The translations under genes were made by a program, and so were the position numbers. A stretch of DNA of 64,000 nt, from assembly GCA_029010715.1 (NCBI GenBank), contig JAQXKZ010000015.1:62001-126000 (forward strand). Direction: 5' to 3'. The notes under the pieces are model-generated. The model ran no database searches. It saw only the letters and a program-made list of their open reading frames with translations, and was not told the origin of the DNA. Of this stretch, positions 35,212 through 43,579 are shown piece after piece. The DNA comes from Clostridiales bacterium. Lineage in GTDB: Bacteria; Bacillota; Clostridia; Oscillospirales; Oscillospiraceae. Numbering within the stretch: position 1 is the stretch's first letter; each line of letters opens with the position of its first letter.

Positions 35212-35888
35212 TGGAGCGGCTTGAAGAAAAAACAGGATACAGGTTTAAGAACAGACAGCTGCTGGCAACCGCACTGACGCACAGCTCATACGCCAACGAA
35301 AGGCACGCCGATGGCTGCCAGAGCTATGAGCGTCTGGAATTTCTGGGCGATTCGATACTCAGTATGGTAACGGCGGAATTCCTCTACGCGCATGAGCCGG
35401 TACTGCCGGAGGGACGGATGACAAGGCTGCGCGCGGAACTCGTATGCGAGGCAAGCCTGCATAAGGTCGCGCTCGGTCTCGGACTCGGGAAATACATGAG
35501 GCTTGGCAAGGGCGAGGAGCACACCGGCGGACGTGAACGCCCGTCGATACTCGCGGACATGGTCGAGGCGATCATCGCCGCGATGTATCTTGACTCCGGC
35601 ATGGACGAGGCGAGGCGCTTTATCATGGAGAAGATACTTGACGGCGCGGAGATCAGCGATACCCACCGCAGCGCCGACTACAAGACCGAACTGCAGGAAC
35701 TCGTACAGCGTAAGAGCAACCAGCATATAAGCTATGAGCTGACAGGGGAATCCGGACCGGACCACAACAAGCTGTTCACCTTCCGCGTTCTCATAAACGG
35801 CGAGCCCTCGGGAGAGGGCAGCGGCCGGACAAAGAAGGAGGCCGAGCAGATGGCCGCCTGCAAGGCTCTGGAGGTGCTGAAGGGTTGA
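35211..35888 (+). CDS. rnc: Ribonuclease III
   Basis: 225 residues. Double-strand-specific RNase for rRNA and mRNA processing. The signature ERLEFLGDSILSMV carries the catalytic acids; DMVEAIIAAMYLDSG supplies the second metal site. The C-terminal dsRBD is about residues 155-225 (DYKTELQELVQ... GEGSGRTKKEAEQMAACKAL). Its stop overlaps the TTG start of the next gene by 4 nt. Confidence 0.96.
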   Translation: MERLEEKTGYRFKNRQLLATALTHSSYANERHADGCQSYERLEFLGDSILSMVTAEFLYAHEPVLPEGRMTRLRAELVCEASLHKVALGLGLGKYMRLGKGEEHTGGRERPSILADMVEAIIAAMYLDSGMDEARRFIMEKILDGAEISDTHRSADYKTELQELVQRKSNQHISYELTGESGPDHNKLFTFRVLINGEPSGEGSGRTKKEAEQMAACKALEVLKG

Positions 35889-36916
35889 GCGCCAGAGAGA
35901 GTATAATACCGGTATTTGTGCCGCACCTCGGCTGCCCGCACAACTGTGTGTTCTGCAACCAGAACCGCATTTCGGGCGAGACCGAGCCGGCGACACCGGA
36001 GACGGTCATAAGAGAGACAGAGAATGCAGCCGCCTTTCTCCCAAAGGGAGGAAAGCGGCAACTGGCGTTTTATGGGGGCAGTTTCACGGCCATTCCCGCG
36101 GACGAGCAGGAGGCGCTGCTGGGCACGGCAAAGACTTTTCTCGACTGCGGAGAGATAGACGCGATACGTCTCTCAACAAGGCCGGACGCCATAGACGCTA
36201 CGGTGCTGGAGCGTCTGAAGCGCTTCGGAGTGGAGACGGTTGAGTTGGGCGCACAGTCGATGGACGACGGAGTGCTGCGCCGCTCGGGTAGAGGGCACAG
36301 CGCCGCGGACGTGGAGAATGCGTCACGCCTGATAAAGGCGGCGGGCTTCAGACTCATACTGCAGATGATGACGGGACTGCCCGGAGACACGCCGGAGAAG
36401 GATATTGAGACGGCGCGCAGGATAATTGCGCTGGAACCGGACGGAGTACGCGTTTATCCGACGGTCATTGTCAGGGATACGGCACTTTATGATATGTGGA
36501 AGGCCGGACGCTATGCGGAGCACACGGTCGGGGACGCGGTCGAGGTCTGCGCGAGACTGGTACCGATGTTCGAGAATGCCGGAATACCCATAATTCGCCT
36601 GGGACTAAACCCGACGGACGACCTGTCCGGAGGCGCAGCGGCCGGCGGAGCGTATCATCCGGCGCTCGGAGAACTGGTACGCAGCCGCATAATGCTCGGA
36701 CGCGCGCGGGAGCTGCTGTGCGGCGTGCAGCCCGGAAGCACTGTTACGCTCTCCGTCGCTGCCGGCAGGGCTTCCCAGATGGCAGGACAGCACCGCTGCA
36801 ACACTCAGGCTCTGTGCGCCGAATTCGCGATAAAAAGGTTAAAGATAACAGAGAATGTGGAGCTCAGCGGCGAGGAAATCAGGATTCTTGACATTGAAAT
36901 GCCAGGAAAAATGTAA
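35885..36916 (+). CDS. Radical SAM protein, Elp3-like (YhcC/Radical_SAM_C type)
   Basis: 343 residues. The CxxxCxxC cluster motif is at Cys17, Cys21 and Cys24 (CPHNCVFC), followed by the SAM-binding FYGGSFT. The C-terminal part matches the Radical_SAM_C domain found in YhcC-like proteins; there is no acetyltransferase domain, so it is not a full Elp3. The gene often lies between rnc and smc in Clostridia. The substrate is unknown; RNA modification is a reasonable guess. The TTG start overlaps the rnc stop. Confidence 0.82.
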   Translation: MSARESIIPVFVPHLGCPHNCVFCNQNRISGETEPATPETVIRETENAAAFLPKGGKRQLAFYGGSFTAIPADEQEALLGTAKTFLDCGEIDAIRLSTRPDAIDATVLERLKRFGVETVELGAQSMDDGVLRRSGRGHSAADVENASRLIKAAGFRLILQMMTGLPGDTPEKDIETARRIIALEPDGVRVYPTVIVRDTALYDMWKAGRYAEHTVGDAVEVCARLVPMFENAGIPIIRLGLNPTDDLSGGAAAGGAYHPALGELVRSRIMLGRARELLCGVQPGSTVTLSVAAGRASQMAGQHRCNTQALCAEFAIKRLKITENVELSGEEIRILDIEMPGKM

Positions 36917-36963
36917 TATAATAATACGAATTGCTATTTTGAAGAGTTAACGAGGTCATAGGT

Positions 36964-39900
36964 TTGTATTTAAAAGCACTGGAGATTCAGGGGTTCAAGT
37001 CCTTCGCAGACAAAACGCGCCTGACCTTTGAAAAAAACATAACCGCGATCGTCGGTCCGAACGGCTCCGGAAAGTCCAATATATCAGACGCCATACTGTG
37101 GGTCATGGGCGAGCAGCGCTCCAAGGCCCTGCGCGGCAGCAAGATGGAGGACGTCATATTCGGCGGCACCGAGAAGCGCAGCTCGATGGGCTATGCGCAG
37201 GTATCGCTTATTATCGACAATTCTGCCCATATCTTCGATTCGGACAGCAGCGAGATCATGCTGACCCGCCGTTACTACCGCAGCGGCGAGAGCGAGTATT
37301 ATATTAACCGCGAGGCCGTGCGTCTGAAGGACATCAACAGCCTGCTGATGGACACCGGCCTTGGACGCGACGGCTATTCTATCATCGGTCAGGGCAGAAT
37401 AGCAGATATAGTGTCCAGCAAGTCCACCGACCGGCGCGAGGTCTTTGAGGAGGCCGCAGGCATCTCCCGTTTCCGCTACAGGAAGGAGGAGGCCGAGCGC
37501 AAGCTTGAAAAGACAGAGGAAAACCTGCTGCGTATAAACGACAAGATCGAGGAACTCGAGCTGCAGGTAGGCCCGTTGAAGAAGCAGGCTGAGCTTGCAA
37601 GACAGTATATGAAGCTGCGCGACGAGATACGTGTTCAGGAGGTATCCGCCTGGATGGCAACGCTCGATAAGCTGCACGAACAGGCCGCCGCGGTCAGCGC
37701 CGAATATGAGCAGACGGTGAGAAGCCTGGAGCAGGCGAGGGCGGACCTTGAGGCTCTGTATGCCTCGTCCGGCAACATCAGCGAACGCATGCACCAGAAG
37801 GACGTAGAGACCGAGCGCGCCAGAGAACGTCTCGCCGCGGCCGAGAATCAGGCGGCCCAGTGCGAGAGCATGGCCGCGGTACTCAGGGCGGACGTGAAAA
37901 GCAGCCGCGAGAGCATGGAGCGTATGCTCGGCGACATCGCGGAGCAGGAAAACCGCGTGCGCGGCATCCAGAAAAACATAGACGACAACGCGGGTCGGCT
38001 GGCCGAACTTGACGGCGAGCTGATACGGCTGCGCGAAGAGAACAGCAGCATCACGAACATGATAGAGGGCTGCCGCATGAAGCTGGCGAGCCGCGAGAAC
38101 GCCGTCGGCCAGCTCAGCGACAGGGCGAACAGGATCTCCGTCGAAGCCCGCTCGATGGAGTCAAGAATAAACATGCTCTCCGAGATGGAGAAGGACTACG
38201 AGGGTTATTCGAAGGCGGTAAAGACCGTCATGCGCGAAGCCGGACGCGGCAACCTGAAGGGCATACACGCGCCGGTGGCAAACCTCGTAAAGACGGACGA
38301 CGAATTCGCACTTGCGATAGAGACTGCGCTCGGCGCCGCGGGACAGAACATCGTTGTCGACACGCAGAACGACGGCCGCCGCGCTATTGAACTTCTGAAA
38401 AAGCAGGATGCCGGGCGCGCAACCTTCCTGCCTGTGGACACGATACGCGGCACGGTCATGCGCGACGCGCCGGTCAGGGATCCGGGTTTCGTCGGAATCG
38501 CTTCGGAGCTGGTGCGGTTTGACGAAAAATACGGCGAGATATTCGGCAATCTCCTAGGACGCACGGTAGTGGCTGAGGCCATGCCGGACGCGATAAGGAT
38601 ATCCAAAAACAACGGCAACAGGCTGCGCATAGTGACGCTGGACGGGCAGCTGATAAACGCCGGCGGCTCCATGACCGGCGGCAGCAACGCCAGGGGCACG
38701 GGGATAATCTCGCGCGCAAATGAACTGGAAAAGCTGAAAAAACAGCGTGAAAAGCTCGTGGAAAGCGAAAAGAGCTGCGCACAGCAGCTCGAGCGGGCGA
38801 AAGCGGATTACGCGTCCGTGCGCTATCAGCTGGACATGCAGCTGGAGGAGCAGTCGGAGCTGAAAAGCAGGATCTCCTCCCGCGAGGCGGAGAAGCGCGC
38901 TGTAGAGAGCTCGACGGCTCAGCTGAAGCTCCTGCTGGAGAGCCTCACCGGGGACAGTCAGGCGCGCCGGGATGCGGTCGACGCCTTCCGGAGAAAGATC
39001 GACGGCTTCAACGGGAAGCTCGCGGAGAAGGAAGCGGAGCTCGCTGGGATAAACAGCAGAGCGGAGGCCATACGCGCGGAGATAGCCGAGATCAGCAAGG
39101 GAAAGCTCGAGCTTGAAGGCAGGCGCACGAGGGCCGACAGAGAAGCCCAGGAGCGCAACAGGGATATTCTTGATCTGGAGCGCAGGTCGGCGAAGATAGA
39201 ACAGAAAAAGCTCGCGGCCGATATGGAGGAGCAGCAGATCATGGACAAGCTCTGGGACAACTACGAGCTGAGCCACAGCGCGGCCCAGGCTATGCGCCGG
39301 CCTGTCGAGAACCTGCAGAGGGCGAACAGAGCCATTGCAGAGCTGCGCCGTCAGATCAGCGCTCTCGGCACGCCGAACCTCGGCGCGATCGACGAGTACG
39401 CCAGAGTCAGCGAGAGATATGACTTCCTGACCGGCCAGCGCGACGACGTGACAAAGGCGAAGGGTGAGCTGAACGATATCATCAGGGACATCACTGGGCA
39501 GATGGAGCAGCTGTTCACCGCCCGCTTCAGTGAAATAGACCGCTGCTTCCGCCAGACCTTCCTCGAGCTCTTCGGCGGCGGCAAGGCCTCGCTCAGGCTG
39601 GAGGATGAAAACGACGTGCTCAACTGCGGCATAGAGATAAAGGTGCAGCCGCCGGGTAAGGCGCTGACGAATCTGAGTCTGCTGTCAGGCGGAGAAATGG
39701 CTTTCGTGGCGATAGCCCTGTACTTTGCGATACTTAAGGTCAGGCCGACGCCCTTCTGCGTCATGGACGAGATAGAGGCGGCGCTTGACGAGACAAACGT
39801 CACACGATATGCCGAGTACATGCGCCGCATGTCCGACAGGACGCAGTTTCTGGTCATCACACACCGCCGCGGCACAATGGAAGAGGCGGATATGCTCTAC

Positions 39901-39981
39901 GGCGTGACCATGCAGGAGAAGGGCGTATCGACGGTCATAGAGCTTGACCTCGAAAACGCGCAGAAGTCGATAGCGCAGTAA
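36964..39981 (+). CDS. smc: Chromosome segregation ATPase SMC, short-armed
   Basis: 1005 residues, against about 1180 for typical bacterial SMC. Walker A GPNGSGKS is at residues 31-38. The hinge runs from about 408 to 575 (GNLKGIHAPVANLV ... GGSMTGGS). The signature LSGGEMAF is near 905, and Walker B FCVMDEIEAALDE near 930. Both coiled-coil arms (about 170-405 and 580-830) look shortened by a similar amount, which keeps them in register. All ATPase motifs are intact. The start is TTG at 36964 with GAGGT upstream. ScpA/ScpB are not in the window. Confidence 0.93.
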   Translation: MYLKALEIQGFKSFADKTRLTFEKNITAIVGPNGSGKSNISDAILWVMGEQRSKALRGSKMEDVIFGGTEKRSSMGYAQVSLIIDNSAHIFDSDSSEIMLTRRYYRSGESEYYINREAVRLKDINSLLMDTGLGRDGYSIIGQGRIADIVSSKSTDRREVFEEAAGISRFRYRKEEAERKLEKTEENLLRINDKIEELELQVGPLKKQAELARQYMKLRDEIRVQEVSAWMATLDKLHEQAAAVSAEYEQTVRSLEQARADLEALYASSGNISERMHQKDVETERARERLAAAENQAAQCESMAAVLRADVKSSRESMERMLGDIAEQENRVRGIQKNIDDNAGRLAELDGELIRLREENSSITNMIEGCRMKLASRENAVGQLSDRANRISVEARSMESRINMLSEMEKDYEGYSKAVKTVMREAGRGNLKGIHAPVANLVKTDDEFALAIETALGAAGQNIVVDTQNDGRRAIELLKKQDAGRATFLPVDTIRGTVMRDAPVRDPGFVGIASELVRFDEKYGEIFGNLLGRTVVAEAMPDAIRISKNNGNRLRIVTLDGQLINAGGSMTGGSNARGTGIISRANELEKLKKQREKLVESEKSCAQQLERAKADYASVRYQLDMQLEEQSELKSRISSREAEKRAVESSTAQLKLLLESLTGDSQARRDAVDAFRRKIDGFNGKLAEKEAELAGINSRAEAIRAEIAEISKGKLELEGRRTRADREAQERNRDILDLERRSAKIEQKKLAADMEEQQIMDKLWDNYELSHSAAQAMRRPVENLQRANRAIAELRRQISALGTPNLGAIDEYARVSERYDFLTGQRDDVTKAKGELNDIIRDITGQMEQLFTARFSEIDRCFRQTFLELFGGGKASLRLEDENDVLNCGIEIKVQPPGKALTNLSLLSGGEMAFVAIALYFAILKVRPTPFCVMDEIEAALDETNVTRYAEYMRRMSDRTQFLVITHRRGTMEEADMLYGVTMQEKGVSTVIELDLENAQKSIAQ

Positions 39982-40005
39982 ATCAGGATTGACGGAGAAC
40001 GGAAT

Positions 40006-40911
40006 ATGGGATTTTTTGACAAGATATTCTCGGGCCTGACAAAGACCCGCACGAACATGGAGGAGCTTGAGGAGCTGTTCAGGAACTACAAGTATCTGGG
40101 TGACGAGTTCTTCGAGGATCTTGAGGACATGCTGGTCATGTCCGATGTAGGCGCGGCGACTACCGCCAAGATAATCGACTCCATGCGCTACAGATGCTAT
40201 GAGACCAACGCGAAGAGGGGAGACCAGGCAAGAACCTGCCTGATCGAGGTCATGTCAAAGTATCTCGAAGCGGGAGATACGTCTTTGAAGCTCACGACCA
40301 GGCCCTCCGTTATTCTGATGGTCGGAGTAAACGGCGTGGGCAAGACCACGACGATAGGTAAGCTTGCAGCTCAGCTCATTTCCGGGGGCAAGAAGGTCCT
40401 GCTCTGCGCGGGCGACACCTTCCGCGCGGCGGCAGCCGAGCAGCTCGGCATCTGGGCCGAACGCACCGGCGCGGATATAGTACGCCATGAGGAGGGCAGC
40501 GACCCCGCGGCCGTCGTATATGACAGCATCTGCGCCGGCAAGGCCCGCGGCTCTGACGTGATAATAATCGACACGGCCGGCCGGCTTCACAACAAACAGA
40601 ACCTGATGAACGAGCTGTCGAAGATCAGACGCATAATCGACCGCGAGCTGCCGGAGGCGGACGTCGAGACGCTGATGGTGCTTGACGCGACGACAGGCCA
40701 GAACGGCCTGATACAGGCAAAGCAGTTCCTCGAAACGGCCGGGCTCACCGGCATAGTGCTTACCAAGCTGGACGGTACGGCCAAGGGCGGCATCGTCTTT
40801 GCGATAGCCAATGAGCTGAAGCTGCCTGTCAAATATGTCGGCGTCGGCGAGGGTGTGGACGATCTGATACCCTTCGAGGCCGGAAACTTTGTGGAGGCCA
40901 TGTTTGAATGA
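40006..40911 (+). CDS. ftsY: Signal recognition particle receptor FtsY
   Basis: 301 residues, an NG-domain SRP GTPase that docks ribosome-nascent chain complexes at the membrane. G motifs: GVNGVGKTTTIGKL (P loop), AGDTFRAAAAEQL, IDTAGRLHN, TKLDGTAKGG and GVGEGVDDL. The acidic A domain is nearly absent, as in many Gram-positives. It follows smc by 24 nt. Its stop overlaps rdgB (ATGA). Confidence 0.96.
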   Translation: MGFFDKIFSGLTKTRTNMEELEELFRNYKYLGDEFFEDLEDMLVMSDVGAATTAKIIDSMRYRCYETNAKRGDQARTCLIEVMSKYLEAGDTSLKLTTRPSVILMVGVNGVGKTTTIGKLAAQLISGGKKVLLCAGDTFRAAAAEQLGIWAERTGADIVRHEEGSDPAAVVYDSICAGKARGSDVIIIDTAGRLHNKQNLMNELSKIRRIIDRELPEADVETLMVLDATTGQNGLIQAKQFLETAGLTGIVLTKLDGTAKGGIVFAIANELKLPVKYVGVGEGVDDLIPFEAGNFVEAMFE

Positions 40912-41510
40912 GACTGATACTTGCAAGCAACAATAAAAACAAACTGCGCGAGTTCAGACAGCTTGTAGAGGGAATGGACATAGAGCTGCTCAGCCAGAGC
41001 GAGGCAGGACTGAACCTCGACGTTGAGGAGACCGGCGCGACCTTTGAGGAAAACGCGTACCTGAAGGCAAAGGCTGTCACCGATGCGCTCGGCTGCGCGG
41101 CTGTAGCGGACGATTCAGGGCTTGAAGTCGACGCGCTGGACGGTGAACCGGGCGTGTATTCGGCCCGCTACGGTCCCGGGCATGACGCGAGCGACAGGGA
41201 CAGGTATACCTATCTTCTGAATAAGCTCGGCGACGAGAAAAACCGCAGCGCGCGCTTTGTCTGCTGTATCTGCTGTACGATGCCGGACGGCACCGTGCTC
41301 GGCACGCGCGGCGAGTGCGAGGGGGAGATAATGTACGCCCCAAAGGGTGAAAACGGCTTCGGCTACGATCCCGTGTTCAAGCCGCTTGCGGCGGACAGGG
41401 GTATGGCGGAGCTCACGCCGGACGAAAAGAACGCGATATCACACAGAGGCATGGCGCTAAGAGAATTTGCGGAAGAACTCAAGAGGTATAAAAATGGCAC
41501 TGACAAGTAA
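40908..41510 (+). CDS. rdgB: XTP/dITP diphosphatase RdgB/HAM1
   Basis: 200 residues. Cleanses the nucleotide pool of dITP and XTP. Motifs: LILASNNKNKLREF at the N-terminus, EETGATFEENAYLKA, ADDSGLEVDAL and GENGFGYDPVF, all in the family order. It overlaps ftsY by 4 nt and yhbY by 17 nt. Confidence 0.95.
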   Translation: MRLILASNNKNKLREFRQLVEGMDIELLSQSEAGLNLDVEETGATFEENAYLKAKAVTDALGCAAVADDSGLEVDALDGEPGVYSARYGPGHDASDRDRYTYLLNKLGDEKNRSARFVCCICCTMPDGTVLGTRGECEGEIMYAPKGENGFGYDPVFKPLAADRGMAELTPDEKNAISHRGMALREFAEELKRYKNGTDK

Positions 41511-41802
41511 ACAGAGAGCCCAGCTCAGGGGAATGGCGATGAGTCTGGACACAATAATACAGGTCGGCAAGGGCGGCGTGACCGAAAACGTGATCGAGTC
41601 CGTGTCTGCGGCGCTCAGGGCCAGAGAGCTTGTAAAAGGCAAGGTCCTTGAAAACTCGATGCTCACGGCGCGTGAAGCCTGCGACGTTCTGTGCGAGAGG
41701 TGCAAAGCAGAGGGCGTACAGGTGATAGGCACAAAGTTCGTGCTGTATAAGCGCAATGAGAAGGAGCCGAAAATAGTCCTTGTAAAGGACAAAAAGAAAT
41801 GA
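41494..41802 (+). CDS. yhbY: YhbY/CRM-domain RNA-binding protein
   Basis: 102 residues, a single CRM domain. The signature is TSKQRAQLRGMAMSLDTIIQ followed by GKGGVTENVI (the GxxG loop that contacts RNA). The family associates with pre-50S particles. I chose the ATG at 41494, which puts GAGG 7 nt upstream and overlaps rdgB. It overlaps the nadD fusion by 4 nt. The cluster yhbY-nadD-yqeK-rsfS is conserved in Firmicutes. Confidence 0.92.
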   Translation: MALTSKQRAQLRGMAMSLDTIIQVGKGGVTENVIESVSAALRARELVKGKVLENSMLTAREACDVLCERCKAEGVQVIGTKFVLYKRNEKEPKIVLVKDKKK

Positions 41803-42980
41803 GAATAGCCATTTACGGAGGTACCTTCAATCCGCCGCATCTGGGACATATCTCCGTGGCCCGCTCAATATACGGGCAGCTCAGACCGGACGCATTTCTG
41901 ATAATCCCGACGAATATTCCGCCGCACAAGGCGGAGGCTGCGGGGAGTCCGGGCGCTGAGGAGAGACTCGGGATGTGCCGGCTGGCTTTCGCGGATATCC
42001 CGGGGGCGGAGGTGTCTCCGATGGAGCTCCGGCGCAGCGGCAAGAGCTATACGTCCGATACCATTTCGCAGCTCAGGGAAGAGCACCCGGACGACGAGCT
42101 GTATCTGGTGGTCGGGACAGATATGTTTCTCAGCTTCCGCGAATGGAACAGATACCGGTATCTGCTGGATAACTGCATACTGACGGTGCTGTCCAGAGAA
42201 ACGGACGACAGGGCGGATATACTCGCCTTCAAGGCTCAGCTTGAGAAAGAGAACGGGGCGCGGGTAGAGCTCGTAAAGCACGAGCCGCTGCCAATGAGCT
42301 CGGAGGAGATACGCAGGAAACTGAAGCTCAGACAGGGAGCCGATATGCTGTGCGACAGCGTGTACTCGCTTATAATACAAAAGCGCTGGTACGGCGCACA
42401 GCCGGAGCTCGGCTGGCTCAGGGACAAGGTAAGACCCTATCTGACGGAGAAGCGCAGAGCGCATGTGGCAGGCTGCGAAAAGCAGGCGGTACTGATGGCG
42501 GAGCGCTGGGGCGAGGATATAGGAAGGGCTGCAGAAGCCGCCATACTGCACGACATCACGAAAAAGCCCGACGACGATGAACAGTTGCGAATGTGCGGCA
42601 GATATGGTATTATTCTGGACGCCGCGGAGAGAGAAAGTCCGAAGATACTCCACGCACGTACCGGGGCTGCTTTTGCACGTGAGCTTTTCGGCATTCCGGA
42701 CGATATATACGGCGCCATACGCTGGCACACAACAGGTAAGCCGGATATGAGCCTTCTGGAGAAAATCATTTATCTGGCCGACTTTACGGAACCGACACGC
42801 GATTTCGAGGGCGTGGAAAGGCTGCGGGCGCGCTGCTTCGAGGATATAGACGAGGCAATGGCGCTCGGGCTTGAGATGAGCCTTGAAGATATAAGATCGT
42901 ACAACGCCGTTCCTTTCAGGGATACGGTCGATGCATACAATTGGTACATGAAGAAAACAGGAGGAAATACTGAATGCTGA
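41799..42980 (+). CDS. nadD: NadD-YqeK fusion: nicotinate-nucleotide adenylyltransferase plus HD-domain Ap4A hydrolase
   Basis: 393 residues with two enzymes in one chain. Residues 1-200 are NadD: IAIYGGTFNPPHLGH (HxGH as HLGH) and PMSSEEIRRKLK near the domain end, where the family has ISSTxIR. It makes deamido-NAD from nicotinate mononucleotide. Residues 205-393 are YqeK, a symmetrical Ap4A hydrolase: HVAGCEKQAVLMAERWGED and AILHDITK supply the HD metal residues. In Bacillus these are two adjacent genes. I see no internal stop or frameshift. It overlaps rsfS by 7 nt. Confidence 0.92.
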   Translation: MRIAIYGGTFNPPHLGHISVARSIYGQLRPDAFLIIPTNIPPHKAEAAGSPGAEERLGMCRLAFADIPGAEVSPMELRRSGKSYTSDTISQLREEHPDDELYLVVGTDMFLSFREWNRYRYLLDNCILTVLSRETDDRADILAFKAQLEKENGARVELVKHEPLPMSSEEIRRKLKLRQGADMLCDSVYSLIIQKRWYGAQPELGWLRDKVRPYLTEKRRAHVAGCEKQAVLMAERWGEDIGRAAEAAILHDITKKPDDDEQLRMCGRYGIILDAAERESPKILHARTGAAFARELFGIPDDIYGAIRWHTTGKPDMSLLEKIIYLADFTEPTRDFEGVERLRARCFEDIDEAMALGLEMSLEDIRSYNAVPFRDTVDAYNWYMKKTGGNTEC

Positions 42981-43333
42981 CTGCCGAACAGATCGCCGCC
43001 ATCGCTGCAAAGGCCCTGGATGACAAGAAGGCGAGAGACGTAAAAATACTGAGGACCACCGAGCAGACCGTGCTGGCCGACTATTTCGTGATCTGCAACG
43101 GTACCTCCTCCACGCATATAAAGGCGCTGGTCGACGAGGTCGACAAGCAGCTGTCCGAGGCGGGCGAGCCGCCGGTGCGCCGCGAGGGCCTGCGCTCGGA
43201 TATCTGGGTGCTGATGGACTTCGGCTGTGTTATAGTGCACGTATTTACCGACGAGGCGCGCAAGTTCTACAATCTGGAGCGTCTCTGGAGCGATGCAGAG
43301 GTGGTGGATCCCTCATCCCTTCCGCGCCCCTGA
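42974..43333 (+). CDS. rsfS: Ribosomal silencing factor RsfS
   Basis: 119 residues. Binds L14 (uL14) on the 50S subunit and blocks 30S joining when nutrients are low. Motifs: ARDVKILRTTEQTVLADYFVICNGTSSTH, here seen as separate parts, and DIWVLMDFGCVIVHVFTDEARKFYNLERLW. Overlaps the nadD fusion. A 7-bp hairpin (GCCCCTG/CAGGGGC, 43326-43343) lies on the stop codon, with a TTTTTT run a little further on. Confidence 0.94.
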   Translation: MLTAEQIAAIAAKALDDKKARDVKILRTTEQTVLADYFVICNGTSSTHIKALVDEVDKQLSEAGEPPVRREGLRSDIWVLMDFGCVIVHVFTDEARKFYNLERLWSDAEVVDPSSLPRP

Positions 43334-43579
43334 CTACAGGGGCATCATGTCGTCGGAGAGGTTTTTTAAACTTCAACGACCGGAACGATTGCGCAGAGAA
43401 CCGCGTCCGGCACCGTCCGGCACGCTCTCCGCGAAGAGTGCTTTCGCGGGATAAGTGCTCACGCGCAGCAGCTGAGATGCGCTCACTGCCGGGCTTTGGT
43501 TTTGCGGAGCCGCAGGGATGCGTGAAGCGCAGGCTGTACAGAAAAAGAATTATTTTATTTTCGGGAGAGTTGATCCGTC
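43334..43579 (+). other. leuS upstream region, no T-box recognised
   Basis: 246 nt. It holds a tandem 10-bp repeat (GTCCGGCACC-like, near 43405-43424) and a hairpin (CCGCGAA at 43429-43435 with its complement at 43443-43449). I looked for a T-box (GGTGG-ACCGCG element and antiterminator) and found only a partial GAACCGCG. I saw no clear promoter, so leuS may be read from the upstream operon. Confidence 0.4.

Noticed and set aside
43334-43579. T-box leader for leuS
   Set aside because: Only a partial GAACCGCG resembles the T-box sequence; there is no clear antiterminator/terminator pair before leuS.
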